From positions 620,001 through 684,000 of the forward strand of contig NZ_BMES01000002.1 of assembly GCF_014636935.1 (NCBI RefSeq): a stretch of DNA of 64,000 bases. Direction: 5' to 3'. The position numbers and the translations under genes were made by a program. Below are positions 55,566 to 64,000 of the stretch, one piece after another. Positions within the stretch are counted from its first letter, which is position 1. Each line of letters starts with the position of its first letter. Under the pieces are notes generated by a model that saw nothing but the letters and a program-made list of their open reading frames with translations, had not been told where the DNA came from and searched no databases. The stretch comes from Alsobacter metallidurans. Its GTDB lineage: Bacteria; Pseudomonadota; Alphaproteobacteria; Rhizobiales; Beijerinckiaceae.

Positions 55566-57107
55566 ATGAATTTTTCCGATCTCGGCCTTAGTGAAAAGGT
55601 GCTCGAAGCCGTCACGGCTTCTGGCTACACCACCCCTACGCCTATTCAGGCGGAGGCCATTCCGCATGCCCTGGCGCGCCGCGACGTGCTCGGCATCGCT
55701 CAGACCGGCACCGGCAAGACGGCGGCGTTCACGCTGCCCATGCTGACGATGCTGGAACAGGGCCGCGCCCGGGCGCGTATGCCCCGGACGCTGATCCTCG
55801 AGCCGACGCGCGAACTCGCCGCGCAGGTCGAGGAAGCCTTCGTGAAATACGGCGCGAACCAGCGCCTCAACGTCGCCCTGCTGATCGGCGGCATGTCGTT
55901 CGGCGATCAGGACGCCAAGATCACGCGTGGCGTTGATGTCCTTATCGCAACCCCCGGCCGCCTGCTCGACCATTTCGAGCGCGGCAAGCTGCTGCTCACC
56001 GGCATCGAAATTCTCGTGATCGACGAAGCCGACCGCATGCTCGACATGGGATTCATCCCGGACATCGAGCGCATCTGCCGCATGGTGCCGTTCACCCGGC
56101 AGACGCTGTTCTTCTCAGCCACCATGCCGCCGGAGATCCAGCGGCTTACCGAGACATTCCTCCACAACCCAGCCAAGATCGAAGTGGCGCGCCAGGCCTC
56201 CACGGCCAGCACGATCACGCAGCGGCTGGTGGGGTCCGGCCCCGAGCCGCACGACAAGCGTGACGTGCTGCGCCAGCTCATCCGGCAGCAGCCAGACTTC
56301 AAGAACGCGATCATCTTCTGCAATCGCAAACGCGACGTGCACACCGTGTACCGCTCGCTCGAGAAGCACGGCTTCAGCGTCACGGCGCTTCACGGCGATC
56401 TCGACCAACGCGCCCGCATGGCGGCGCTGGACTCGTTCCGCAACGGCTCGATCCAGCTCCTGGTCGCCAGCGACGTCGCAGCCCGCGGTCTCGATATCCC
56501 GGACGTGAGCCACGTCTTCAACTACGATGTGCCGCACCACGCGGAGGACTACGTCCACCGCATCGGCCGCACCGGCCGCGCCGGGAAAAGCGGCGTCGCG
56601 ATCTCGATCGTGACCGGCGAAGACAAGAAGAACCTCGCCGCGATCGAGCACATGATCGGCGCCACCATTGAGTGGCAGGGCGAGATGCCCGCAGCCGGAG
56701 ACGGCGAAGGCGAGCGCCGCCGCCGCCCCGGCGGTCGCCGTCCCGCAGGGCGCGACCGGACCGAGCGTTCGGACCGCCCTCGCCGCGAGGAGATCAGCCC
56801 CGCCGCCGCGGAGGCGCAACCGCGCCGCGAGCGCTCCAGGACGCCCCAACGTGAATCCGCCCCTGAGCGTGCCGCCGCGCCGGACCGCGACGAAGCGCTT
56901 CAGCGTGAGGCTCTCCCGTCGCGGGAACGCGCAGCTGAGCGCGCCGCGGGCGAAGCCAGGCCGCCACGGCGGGACCGCCAGCCCCCGGGCGAAGCTCGCC
57001 AGGAGCGGCCGCAGCGTCCGCCGCGCCGCCCCGATCCGGACGATGCGCCCGTCGTCGGCTTGGGTGATCACGTGCCGTCATTCCTGCTTCGTTCAGTGAA
57101 GCGGTGA
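55566..57107 (+). CDS. DEAD-box RNA helicase, RhlE-like
   Basis: The 513-residue ATP-dependent RNA helicase has all core motifs: Q motif (GYTTPTPIQAEAIP), Walker A AQTGTGKT, PTRELA, TPGRLLDH, DEAD in VIDEADRMLDMG, SAT, and HRIGRTGRAG. After about residue 375 the tail is basic and disordered-looking (RRRRPGGRRPAGRDR and Arg/Glu/Pro repeats), as in RhlE proteins that remodel ribosomes or mRNA in the cold. The final residues VVGLGDHVPSFLLR are conserved-looking. A long leader and its own promoter precede it. Confidence 0.94.
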   Translation: MNFSDLGLSEKVLEAVTASGYTTPTPIQAEAIPHALARRDVLGIAQTGTGKTAAFTLPMLTMLEQGRARARMPRTLILEPTRELAAQVEEAFVKYGANQRLNVALLIGGMSFGDQDAKITRGVDVLIATPGRLLDHFERGKLLLTGIEILVIDEADRMLDMGFIPDIERICRMVPFTRQTLFFSATMPPEIQRLTETFLHNPAKIEVARQASTASTITQRLVGSGPEPHDKRDVLRQLIRQQPDFKNAIIFCNRKRDVHTVYRSLEKHGFSVTALHGDLDQRARMAALDSFRNGSIQLLVASDVAARGLDIPDVSHVFNYDVPHHAEDYVHRIGRTGRAGKSGVAISIVTGEDKKNLAAIEHMIGATIEWQGEMPAAGDGEGERRRRPGGRRPAGRDRTERSDRPRREEISPAAAEAQPRRERSRTPQRESAPERAAAPDRDEALQREALPSRERAAERAAGEARPPRRDRQPPGEARQERPQRPPRRPDPDDAPVVGLGDHVPSFLLRSVKR

Positions 57108-57193
57108 GCTCTTTGCATCGGGGCCTTCGCTTTTAGCAATCCTTTAATCGGGGTTGTGCAACCTTAACGCCCATCGAAGATGGGAGTGACTTC

Positions 57194-58252
57194 ATGGTTG
57201 CGTCGGGTCCCGATGACGCTCCAGCCACACGGCTGGCCGGGGAAGCCATGCGTCAGATCGAGGCTCACGGTCCGTCGCCGGAACCGCGCGCCTACGAGGT
57301 CTGGTTCACTCATCTTGCGGGTCGGAACCGGCCGCTCAGCCGAGCCCTAACGGCGGAGCTGACCGAAACGCCGCGGCTTGAGCCAGCCGCGATCGATCGC
57401 CTCTACGATCAGTATCTCTCACCCAACCGCATGGCCGCCCATGCCGAAAAGGCCAGCCTCGGCGTCCTCACCGAGATCGACTCGGTCATGGGCACGCTCG
57501 ACGACGCTCTCGGGTCGACGACGCGCTACGGCGACAGACTTCAGGAAATCTCCAAGGACCTCGCCCCGGGCGTGGATCTGGAATTGATTCGCAATGCGGT
57601 GAGCAGGCTCGTCGCGGCGACCCGCGAAACGGCCTCCGCCAATCGCGCGCTGGAATCGCGCCTCAAGGAAACGCGCGGCGAGGTTCAGGACCTGCGGCAA
57701 GCGCTGGAGTCGATCCGCACCGAGAACCTCACCGATCCGCTGACGACCCTAGCCAACCGCAAGCATCTCGACGCCACGCTTATCCAGGCCATCGACCACG
57801 CGGCGCTCAGCGGCGAACCTTTGGCCCTGTTGATGATCGACGTCGACAAGTTCAAGGACTTCAACGACAACTGGGGTCACCTGACCGGAGACCAAGTTTT
57901 GAGGCTGGTCGCCATGTCGATCAAGGGTGCGGTGCGGCCCACCGACACCGCCGCGCGCTTTGGCGGTGAAGAATTCGCGGTCGTGTTGCCGCAATCCTCT
58001 CTGAAGTCGGGCGAGATTGTCGCCGAACGCATTCGGCAGACCGTGATGGGCCGCGAGCTCGTGAAGCGGTCCACCGGCGAGGCGCTGGGCCGCATCACGG
58101 TTTCGATCGGCGTCGCCAGCTTCATGACCGGCGACAACGCCATGATGCTGATCGAGCGGGCCGACAAGTGCCTGCTTCACGCCAAGCGCTCCGGCCGCAA
58201 CAAAACGGTTTGCGAAGACGAGACGGTTGAAGCCTTCTCGGACGTCGCCTGA
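57194..58252 (+). CDS. GGDEF-domain diguanylate cyclase
   Basis: The 352-residue protein makes the second messenger c-di-GMP. The C-terminal GGDEF domain starts at NLTDPLTTLANRKHLDATL; the active site is GGEEF (residues 257-261), with an intact allosteric I-site RPTD (248-251) exactly five residues before it, so product inhibition is expected. The N-terminal 170 residues have no recognised sensor and contain a helical, probably coiled-coil segment (ESRLKETRGEVQDLRQALES) next to the catalytic domain. No membrane segment is seen. SD GGGAG precedes ATG 57194; an intrinsic terminator follows at 58281. Confidence 0.93.
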   Translation: MVASGPDDAPATRLAGEAMRQIEAHGPSPEPRAYEVWFTHLAGRNRPLSRALTAELTETPRLEPAAIDRLYDQYLSPNRMAAHAEKASLGVLTEIDSVMGTLDDALGSTTRYGDRLQEISKDLAPGVDLELIRNAVSRLVAATRETASANRALESRLKETRGEVQDLRQALESIRTENLTDPLTTLANRKHLDATLIQAIDHAALSGEPLALLMIDVDKFKDFNDNWGHLTGDQVLRLVAMSIKGAVRPTDTAARFGGEEFAVVLPQSSLKSGEIVAERIRQTVMGRELVKRSTGEALGRITVSIGVASFMTGDNAMMLIERADKCLLHAKRSGRNKTVCEDETVEAFSDVA

Positions 58253-58276
58253 CAGGCGCAACTCCGTAACACGCGC

Positions 58277-58633
58277 TCAGGGCCCCTTCCGGGGCCTTTT
58301 GTTTTTCGGCGCCTTGCGCAGAGCTGCGCGGCGCGCGGCCGCACGGGCGAGGCCGGTCCATTCCACGAGAACATCGGGATCGTCGAATGCCGCTTCAGGC
58401 ATGCGCCGGTAGCCAAGCGCTTTGGTTTGGCCCTTGGCCATATAGCTGAAGCACTCGAGCCCGGCATCCTCGAATGCCCGCTGGGTTTCAGCGTCCACTT
58501 TAAGATAAACCACGCCCTGCGCGACGAGCGCGACCATCAGGCCGTCATCAAACACGCCGTGACCGCCAAACATGCGGCGCACATTGAAGTACCCTGCAGG
58601 CGCGAACAGGTCTTCGATGTCGCGGCTATCCAA
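58277..58633 (-). CDS. TfoX N-terminal-domain protein
   Basis: The 118-residue protein matches the TfoX_N domain: MDSRDIEDLFAPAGYFNVRR, MFGGHGVFDDGLMVALV, VYLKVDAETQRAFEDAGLE. TfoX-like proteins are linked to competence gene regulation in gammaproteobacteria, but in alphaproteobacteria the function is unknown. The start is a TTG (58631-58633). The last residues (KNKRPRKGP) are encoded by the opposite strand of the GGDEF terminator. It follows sufA by 13 bases and could be part of the SUF transcript. Confidence 0.85.
   Translation of the reverse strand: MDSRDIEDLFAPAGYFNVRRMFGGHGVFDDGLMVALVAQGVVYLKVDAETQRAFEDAGLECFSYMAKGQTKALGYRRMPEAAFDDPDVLVEWTGLARAAARRAALRKAPKNKRPRKGP
58281..58306 (+). terminator. 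Intrinsic terminator of the GGDEF gene
   Basis: GGCCCC-TTCC-GGGGCC (58281-58296) followed by TTTTGTTTTT is a classic plus-strand terminator. It overlaps the coding 3' end of the convergent TfoX-like gene. Confidence 0.9.
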
Positions 58634-58646
58634 CCCGCCCCCGCCG

Positions 58647-59033
58647 CTAATGCGCGGCGGCGGCGGCCTGCTCGGGCGAGGCCGGCGTCAGCGCCACGGA
58701 CTCGCCGCATCCGCAGGCGGAGGTCTGGTTCGGGTTCTCGAACACAAACTGCGATGCAAGCTTGGTGCTGCGGAAATCCATTACGGTTCCGAGCAAAAAC
58801 AGCACGGCCTTGGGGTCGACCAGGACGGTGACGCCCTTGTCCTCGATGACCTCGTCGCCTGGCTTCACGCTGTCGGCGTATTCCATGGTGTAGGACATGC
58901 CGGCGCACCCGCCGTTGCGCACACCGACGCGAACGCCGACCAGCGGCGCTTCCGAGTTGGCCATGATGTCCTTGACCCGCGAAGCCGCCGCATCTGTCAG
59001 CGACATCACCTTGAGCTTGGGAAGCATTCCCAT
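58647..59033 (-). CDS. sufA: SUF operon A-type iron-sulfur carrier
   Basis: The 128-residue HesB/IscA-family protein has cysteines in RNGGCAGMSYTMEY and ACGCGESV and a short Ala-rich C-terminal tail. It accepts clusters assembled by SufBCD and passes them to targets. Several in-frame ATG codons lie at the start (59033, 59027, 59006); the first follows GGGAG. It follows sufT at 124 bases in the sufBCDS-sufT-sufA order. Confidence 0.93.
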   Translation of the reverse strand: MGMLPKLKVMSLTDAAASRVKDIMANSEAPLVGVRVGVRNGGCAGMSYTMEYADSVKPGDEVIEDKGVTVLVDPKAVLFLLGTVMDFRSTKLASQFVFENPNQTSACGCGESVALTPASPEQAAAAAH

Positions 59034-59157
59034 TGTGTGCGTTCTCCCTGGCGGCCGGGTTCAAGGCCCGGGCAGGATCGACTACCAGTCCCTAATGTAG
59101 CGTTTGCCGGACCGCATTCAAAGTGGCGCGGCGCAGATGGTTTGTGTGCGCGTACGC

Positions 59158-59547
59158 TCACCACATGTCGAGTGCGACGCGGGCCTCGTCCGACATCCGG
59201 CTTTGGTCCCACGGAGGATCAAACACCATCGCGACCTTCACGGCCTGTACCCCAGGCACGGACGCCACTGCGTTCTCGACCCAGCCGGGCATTTCGCCCG
59301 CCACAGGGCAGCCAGGCGCGGTCAGGGTCATGTCGATCGCGACATTACGGTCATCATCGACGTCCACCTTGTAGATCAGGCCGAGCTCGTAGATGTCGGC
59401 CGGGATCTCCGGGTCATAGACGGTCTTAAGCGCCGCCACGATGGCGTCGGTCAGGCGATCGATCTCCTCCGGCGGCAACGCCGACGGCAAGTCAATGGCC
59501 GGCGTATTGGGGGAAACATCATTCATCACGGGGGTGCTTTCATTCAT
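59158..59547 (-). CDS. sufT: SUF system FeS maturation protein SufT (DUF59/MIP18)
   Basis: The 129-residue protein has a short polar N-terminal extension and the DUF59 core: VAALKTVYDPEIPADIYELG, then YKVDVDDDRNVAIDMTLTAP with the conserved Cys in APGCPVAGEMPGWV and VFDPPWDQSRMSDEAR at the end. It assists transfer of clusters to apoproteins. Its start overlaps the sufS stop by 4 bases (ATGA), so they are coupled. Confidence 0.94.
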   Translation of the reverse strand: MNESTPVMNDVSPNTPAIDLPSALPPEEIDRLTDAIVAALKTVYDPEIPADIYELGLIYKVDVDDDRNVAIDMTLTAPGCPVAGEMPGWVENAVASVPGVQAVKVAMVFDPPWDQSRMSDEARVALDMW

Positions 59548-60791
59548 CCGAACAGAGCTTCGGCCTTTTGCAGGGCCTCGGCAAGCCGGTCGACCTCATC
59601 GACCGAATTGTAGAACGCGAAGGAGGCCCGGCAGGTTGAGGTGACGCCATAGCGCGCCAGCAGCGGCTGCGTGCAATGGGTGCCCGCCCGCACGGCGACG
59701 CCGGAGCGATCGATCACGGTTGCGACGTCATGCGCGTGCGCGCCCTTGAGCTCGAACGATACGATGGCGCCGCGCTCACGGGCGTGGCCGAAGATGCGCA
59801 GCGAGTTCATTGCGCCGAGCCGCTCCAGCGCGTAGTCGCGCAGCGCATTCTCCTGCTTCAGGATGGCGTCGCGCCCGATCGACATCATGTAGTCCACCGC
59901 CGCGCCGAGCCCGATCGCCTGCACGATCGGCGGCGTGCCGGCCTCGAAGCGATGCGGCGGGTCGCCATAGGTGACGCCGGCCTCGGTGACATCCTTGATC
60001 ATCTCGCCGCCGCCGTTGAACGGCGGCAGCTTCTCCAGCCATTTGCGCTTGCCGTAAAGGACGCCGATGCCGGTCGGGCCGTAGACCTTGTGGCCCGTGA
60101 AGACGTAGAAGTCCGCGTCCAGGGCCTGCACGTCCACCGGCAGGTGCACCGCGCCCTGGCTGCCGTCCACCATCACCGGAATGCCGCGCGCATGCGCGAT
60201 GCGGATGATCTCCCGGATGGGTGTGATCGTGCCCAGCATGTTGGACATGTGGGTGATCGCCACGATGCGGGTACGATCTGTTAGCAGCTTCTCGAATGCG
60301 TCGAGCAGGAAATTGCCGTCGTCGTCCACCGGAGAGAAGCGCAGCACCGCGCCCTTGCGCTCGCGCAGGAAGTGCCATGGCACGATGTTGGAGTGGTGCT
60401 CCATGATCGAAATGACGATCTCGTCGCCCTCCCCCACCGCGAGCTGGCCGAAGCTGGACGCCACGAGGTTGATCGCCTCCGTGGCCGAGCGCGTGAAGAT
60501 GATCTCGTCGGTCGAGCCGGCGTTCAGGAAGCCGCGCACCTTCTCGCGCGCATCCTCGAAAGCTTCCGTGGCCGCATTGGCGAGGTAGTGCAGGCCGCGA
60601 TGCACGTTGGCGTATTCGTGCTCATAGGCGTGCACCATGCGGTCGATCACCTGCCGGGGCTTCTGCGCCGAGGCGGCGTTGTCCAGATACACGAGCGGTT
60701 TGCCGTAGACCTGCTTGGACAGGATCGGGAAGTCCGCCCGGATCGCCGCGAGGTCGAAAGGCCGTGTGGGAGCGTCGGTCATAGGATTCAT
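59544..60791 (-). CDS. sufS: Cysteine desulfurase SufS
   Basis: SufS is a PLP enzyme of class V aminotransferase type that supplies sulfur from cysteine. The 415-residue reading (ATG 60789-60791, weak SD AGGA) shows YLDNAASAQKPRQVIDRMVH, the PLP-binding His in MEHHSNIVPWHFL, the Schiff-base Lys in TGHKVYGPTGIGVLYG, and the active-site Cys (about residue 373) in RAGTHCTQPLLARYG, matching group II desulfurases. It lies between sufD and sufT, with a palindromic repeat in the sufD-sufS gap. Confidence 0.96.
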   Translation of the reverse strand: MNPMTDAPTRPFDLAAIRADFPILSKQVYGKPLVYLDNAASAQKPRQVIDRMVHAYEHEYANVHRGLHYLANAATEAFEDAREKVRGFLNAGSTDEIIFTRSATEAINLVASSFGQLAVGEGDEIVISIMEHHSNIVPWHFLRERKGAVLRFSPVDDDGNFLLDAFEKLLTDRTRIVAITHMSNMLGTITPIREIIRIAHARGIPVMVDGSQGAVHLPVDVQALDADFYVFTGHKVYGPTGIGVLYGKRKWLEKLPPFNGGGEMIKDVTEAGVTYGDPPHRFEAGTPPIVQAIGLGAAVDYMMSIGRDAILKQENALRDYALERLGAMNSLRIFGHARERGAIVSFELKGAHAHDVATVIDRSGVAVRAGTHCTQPLLARYGVTSTCRASFAFYNSVDEVDRLAEALQKAEALFG

Positions 60792-60825
60792 CCGTCCTGG
60801 GCCGGAAGGTCGGAACAACCTCCGC

Positions 60826-60926
60826 CGTCATCACCGGCTGCGCGAAGCGCCGGGAAGGGGATCCAGTCCGTCCCCGCCGACCTGCCCCGTACGGCCCGCG
60901 CTGCGGACCGACGGGGACGGGGGCGG
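60826..60926. repeat. Palindromic repeat, family C copy 2, inside the SUF operon
   Basis: GTCATCACCGGC...GGGGATCCAG is followed by inverted arms CCGTCCCCG (60868-60876) and CGGGGACGG (60912-60920). It lies between sufD and sufS and is therefore transcribed within the operon. Confidence 0.65.
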
Positions 60927-60939
60927 AAACGGCGTCGCC

Positions 60940-62262
60940 TTACATGCGCGCCTTGAGCCAGCCCTCGACGACGCTTTCCAGCACGCCGCGGATGCTCTCG
61001 TCCTCGATCGTCTCGAGCGCCTGGCCGACGAAGGCCTGCAGCATCAGCGCCTCGGCGTCCGGTTTCGGCAGACCGCGGGCGCGCAGATAGAACAGGAGGT
61101 CGTCGTCGAGCTGCCCGCAGGTCGCCCCGTGGGCGCAGACCACATCGTCGGCGAAGATCTCGAGCTCGGGCTTGTTGTTCATCGTGGCGTTGTCGCCGAG
61201 CAGCACGGCCTGGCTCATCATCTGGCCATCCGTCTTCTGCGCATAAGGCTGCACGATGATCTTGCCCTGGAACACGCCAGTCGATTCACCGTCCAGCACG
61301 TGCTTGTAGAGCTCGCGGCTCTCGCAATGCGGCACGGCGTGGTTCACCACCAGCGTCGTGTCGGCGTGCTGGCGGCCGTTCAACAGCGCGCCGCCGTTCA
61401 ACGAGATCTTGGAGTTCTCGCCCGCGAAATGGACGAAGATCTGCCGCCGCGACAGCGCCGGCGCGGTGGCGAGCGCAAACGTGTTGAACAGGCACTTCGC
61501 GCCGAGCTTCACGCCCACGGTGGAGAGGTCGATCGACCCCCTGCCCTCGGTGTTCAACACCACATGCGAAACGGTCGCGCGGTCGCCCGCCACGATCTCC
61601 AGCACGGCGTTGTCCTGGTGAGCGACGCCAGCCGGTCCCTCGCGGCTCTCGCCCAGGGTGAGGCTCGCGCCCTCGCCGACGACGACCAGCACGCGCGTAT
61701 AGGTGGAGCGCGGCTCACCGCCGGTGCGCACGAAGCGCACGAACACGGGCGTCTCGACCTTGGAGCCGGCCGCGACGCGCAGCACCACGCCGTCGGTCAT
61801 GAACGCCGCGTTGAGCGCCAGCACGGCGTCGTCCGCCACCGCGGCCTCGCCGAGATTGGCGACGGGCTGCGCCGCGCCCAGCGCGCCCGCAAGGCCGAGC
61901 GCCTCGACGCCGGCCGGCAATGCATCCAGATCCGACAGCGACGGCTCGAACACGCCGTCGACGATCACCAGGCTCGGGCCGAGCCCCGCGAAGGGCGACG
62001 GCTTCGCGCGCACCTCGCCGAGCAGGGCTGCGGAAGGAACATCCGCCAGCGGCGCAGCTTCGCGCAGCACGGCGCGAAGGTCGGTGTATTTCCAGGCTTC
62101 GACGCGCCGGTGCGGCAGACCCGCCTGCGCGAAGGCGTCATAGGCCTGCTGGCGCTCGGCGGAAGCGCCCGGCAGGCGCGCCTTCACGGAGGGGAACAGC
62201 GCGAGAAGCTGGTTCTCGGCGGCCGTCCGCATCGGGGTAACGTTGGGGGTCAGGTCAGCCAT
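60940..62262 (-). CDS. sufD: Fe-S scaffold complex subunit SufD
   Basis: The 440-residue protein joins SufB and SufC in the assembly complex. It has PHRRVEAWKYTDLRAVLRE near the N-terminus, then the long beta-helix domain with NGRQHADTTLVVNHAVPHCE, and VCAHGATCGQLDDDLLFYLR and RGLPKPDAEALMLQAFVGQA near the C-terminus, all typical. It starts 7 bases after sufC. The N-terminus is the usual short variable part. Confidence 0.95.
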   Translation of the reverse strand: MADLTPNVTPMRTAAENQLLALFPSVKARLPGASAERQQAYDAFAQAGLPHRRVEAWKYTDLRAVLREAAPLADVPSAALLGEVRAKPSPFAGLGPSLVIVDGVFEPSLSDLDALPAGVEALGLAGALGAAQPVANLGEAAVADDAVLALNAAFMTDGVVLRVAAGSKVETPVFVRFVRTGGEPRSTYTRVLVVVGEGASLTLGESREGPAGVAHQDNAVLEIVAGDRATVSHVVLNTEGRGSIDLSTVGVKLGAKCLFNTFALATAPALSRRQIFVHFAGENSKISLNGGALLNGRQHADTTLVVNHAVPHCESRELYKHVLDGESTGVFQGKIIVQPYAQKTDGQMMSQAVLLGDNATMNNKPELEIFADDVVCAHGATCGQLDDDLLFYLRARGLPKPDAEALMLQAFVGQALETIEDESIRGVLESVVEGWLKARM

Positions 62263-62269
62263 CTGCGCC

Positions 62270-63019
62270 TCAAGCCGCCTGCGAGCGGTAATCGGCGTAG
62301 CCGTTGGCCTCGAGCTCCAGCGCGAGCTCCTTGCCGCCGGACTTCACCACCTGGCCGCTGGACATCACGTGCACGGTGTCGGGCACGATGTAGTTCAGCA
62401 GGCGCTGGTAATGGGTGATCACCAGGAAGGAGCGCTTGGGGTCGCGCAGCGCATTGACGCCGTCCGCCGCGATCTTGAGCGCGTCGATGTCGAGGCCGGA
62501 ATCGGTCTCGTCGAGGATGCAGAAGGTCGGCTCGAGCAGCGCCATCTGGAGGATCTCCATGCGCTTCTTCTCGCCGCCCGAGAAGCCGACATTCAGCGCC
62601 CGCTTCAGCATATCCTGAGGAATGTGAAGGCGTTCCGCGCCGGCGCGGACTCGCTTCATGAAGTCGGGCGTGGACAGCTCGTCGTCGCCGCGCGCCTTGC
62701 GCTGGGCGTTCAGGGCGGCCTTCAGGAACGTCATGGTGGCGACGCCCGGGATCTCGAGCGGGTATTGGAAGGCCAGGAACACGCCGGCGGCCGCGCGGGC
62801 GTCCGGCTCCATGTCGAGCAGGTTCTCGCCGTTCAGCAGGATTTCGCCGTCCAGGACCTCGTAGTCGTCCTTGCCGGCGATGACGTAGCTCAGCGTCGAC
62901 TTGCCGGAGCCGTTCGGCCCCATGATGGCGGCCACTTCGCCGTCGTGGACGGTGAGGTTGAGGCCGTTGAGGATCTTCTTGTCCTCGATCTGGACATGGA
63001 GGTTGCGGATTTCGAGCAT
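62270..63019 (-). CDS. sufC: Fe-S assembly ATPase SufC
   Basis: The 249-residue ABC-type ATPase drives the SufBCD scaffold. Walker A is GPNGSGKSTLSYVIAG, the signature is LNVGFSGGEKKRMEILQMAL, Walker B ILDETDSGLDIDALKIAAD and the H-loop VITHYQRLLNYIVPD. The D-E-T variant in Walker B (ILDETDSGLD) is characteristic of SufC. It follows sufB by 98 bases and precedes sufD by 7. Confidence 0.97.
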   Translation of the reverse strand: MLEIRNLHVQIEDKKILNGLNLTVHDGEVAAIMGPNGSGKSTLSYVIAGKDDYEVLDGEILLNGENLLDMEPDARAAAGVFLAFQYPLEIPGVATMTFLKAALNAQRKARGDDELSTPDFMKRVRAGAERLHIPQDMLKRALNVGFSGGEKKRMEILQMALLEPTFCILDETDSGLDIDALKIAADGVNALRDPKRSFLVITHYQRLLNYIVPDTVHVMSSGQVVKSGGKELALELEANGYADYRSQAA

Positions 63020-63117
63020 GGTTCAGTTCCTGAAATTCGTGTTCGTCAATCGACTTCGACGCGCTGGGCGGAAATCGAGGCTTGGCCGGGCCCTAGGCCC
63101 AGCGGTAGCCGAAAGGA

Positions 63118-64000
<883 letters not shown>

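Overview
The window reads as a chromosomal segment of a high-GC alphaproteobacterium, most likely in the order Hyphomicrobiales (Rhizobiales). The evidence is gene order and family content: surE-pcm-nlpD next to serS and tatABC, then scpBA, nagZ and a SPOR-domain protein; an ExoR-like Sel1 protein; an RT0821/Lpp0805-type lipoprotein; a TIGR02301 protein; and a sufBCDS-sufT-sufA operon. The genus cannot be fixed from the sequence alone. No phage, insertion sequence, CRISPR array, tRNA or rRNA gene was seen.

Layout. 1-13536 is housekeeping on the minus strand: nlpD-like (cut by the window edge), pcm, surE, serS, tatC, tatB, tatA, scpB, scpA, nagZ, a SPOR-domain membrane protein, argS and a dGTPase-like gene. 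13685-21682 is mainly plus strand: erpA-type carrier, PfkB kinase, a large membrane-anchored protein of unknown function, the ExoR-like protein, two tandem DUF1028 (Ntn-hydrolase-like) genes and a lipoprotein PQQ-type sugar dehydrogenase. 21683-22454 is gene-poor but strongly structured and may encode 6S RNA on the minus strand. 22455-25098 is a two-gene molybdenum hydroxylase (Tat-exported IorB-like and [2Fe-2S] IorA-like), divergent from an SDR gene.

26687-35681 is the most interesting accessory region: a tightly coupled minus-strand operon (binding protein, two permeases, argininosuccinate-lyase-like enzyme, ABC ATPase, PfkB kinase, SIS-domain protein) divergent from a ROK repressor, with a palindromic operator candidate between them. 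SIS plus PfkB plus a CUT1-type ABC importer recalls the fructoselysine (frl) logic; the lyase is an unusual addition and suggests use of a sugar-amine or N-linked conjugate. After a ferredoxin-NADP reductase gene, 36834-43242 is a second catabolic cluster: TRAP transporter, GntR/FCD regulator, fructuronate-reductase-like dehydrogenase and mannonate dehydratase, that is, hexuronate/aldonate use.

43268-58633 returns to core functions: CbpA-type DnaJ, surface lipoprotein, pdxH, SDR, Nudix, TIGR02301 protein, NAD(P)HX repair enzyme, glnB-glnA, parE, cytochrome b561, alpha/beta hydrolase, RhlE-like DEAD-box helicase, a diguanylate cyclase and a TfoX-like protein. 58647-64000 is the SUF iron-sulfur operon on the minus strand, with sufB cut by the window end.

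The intergenic spaces carry three families of dispersed imperfect palindromes (about eight copies), several of them between genes of one apparent operon.
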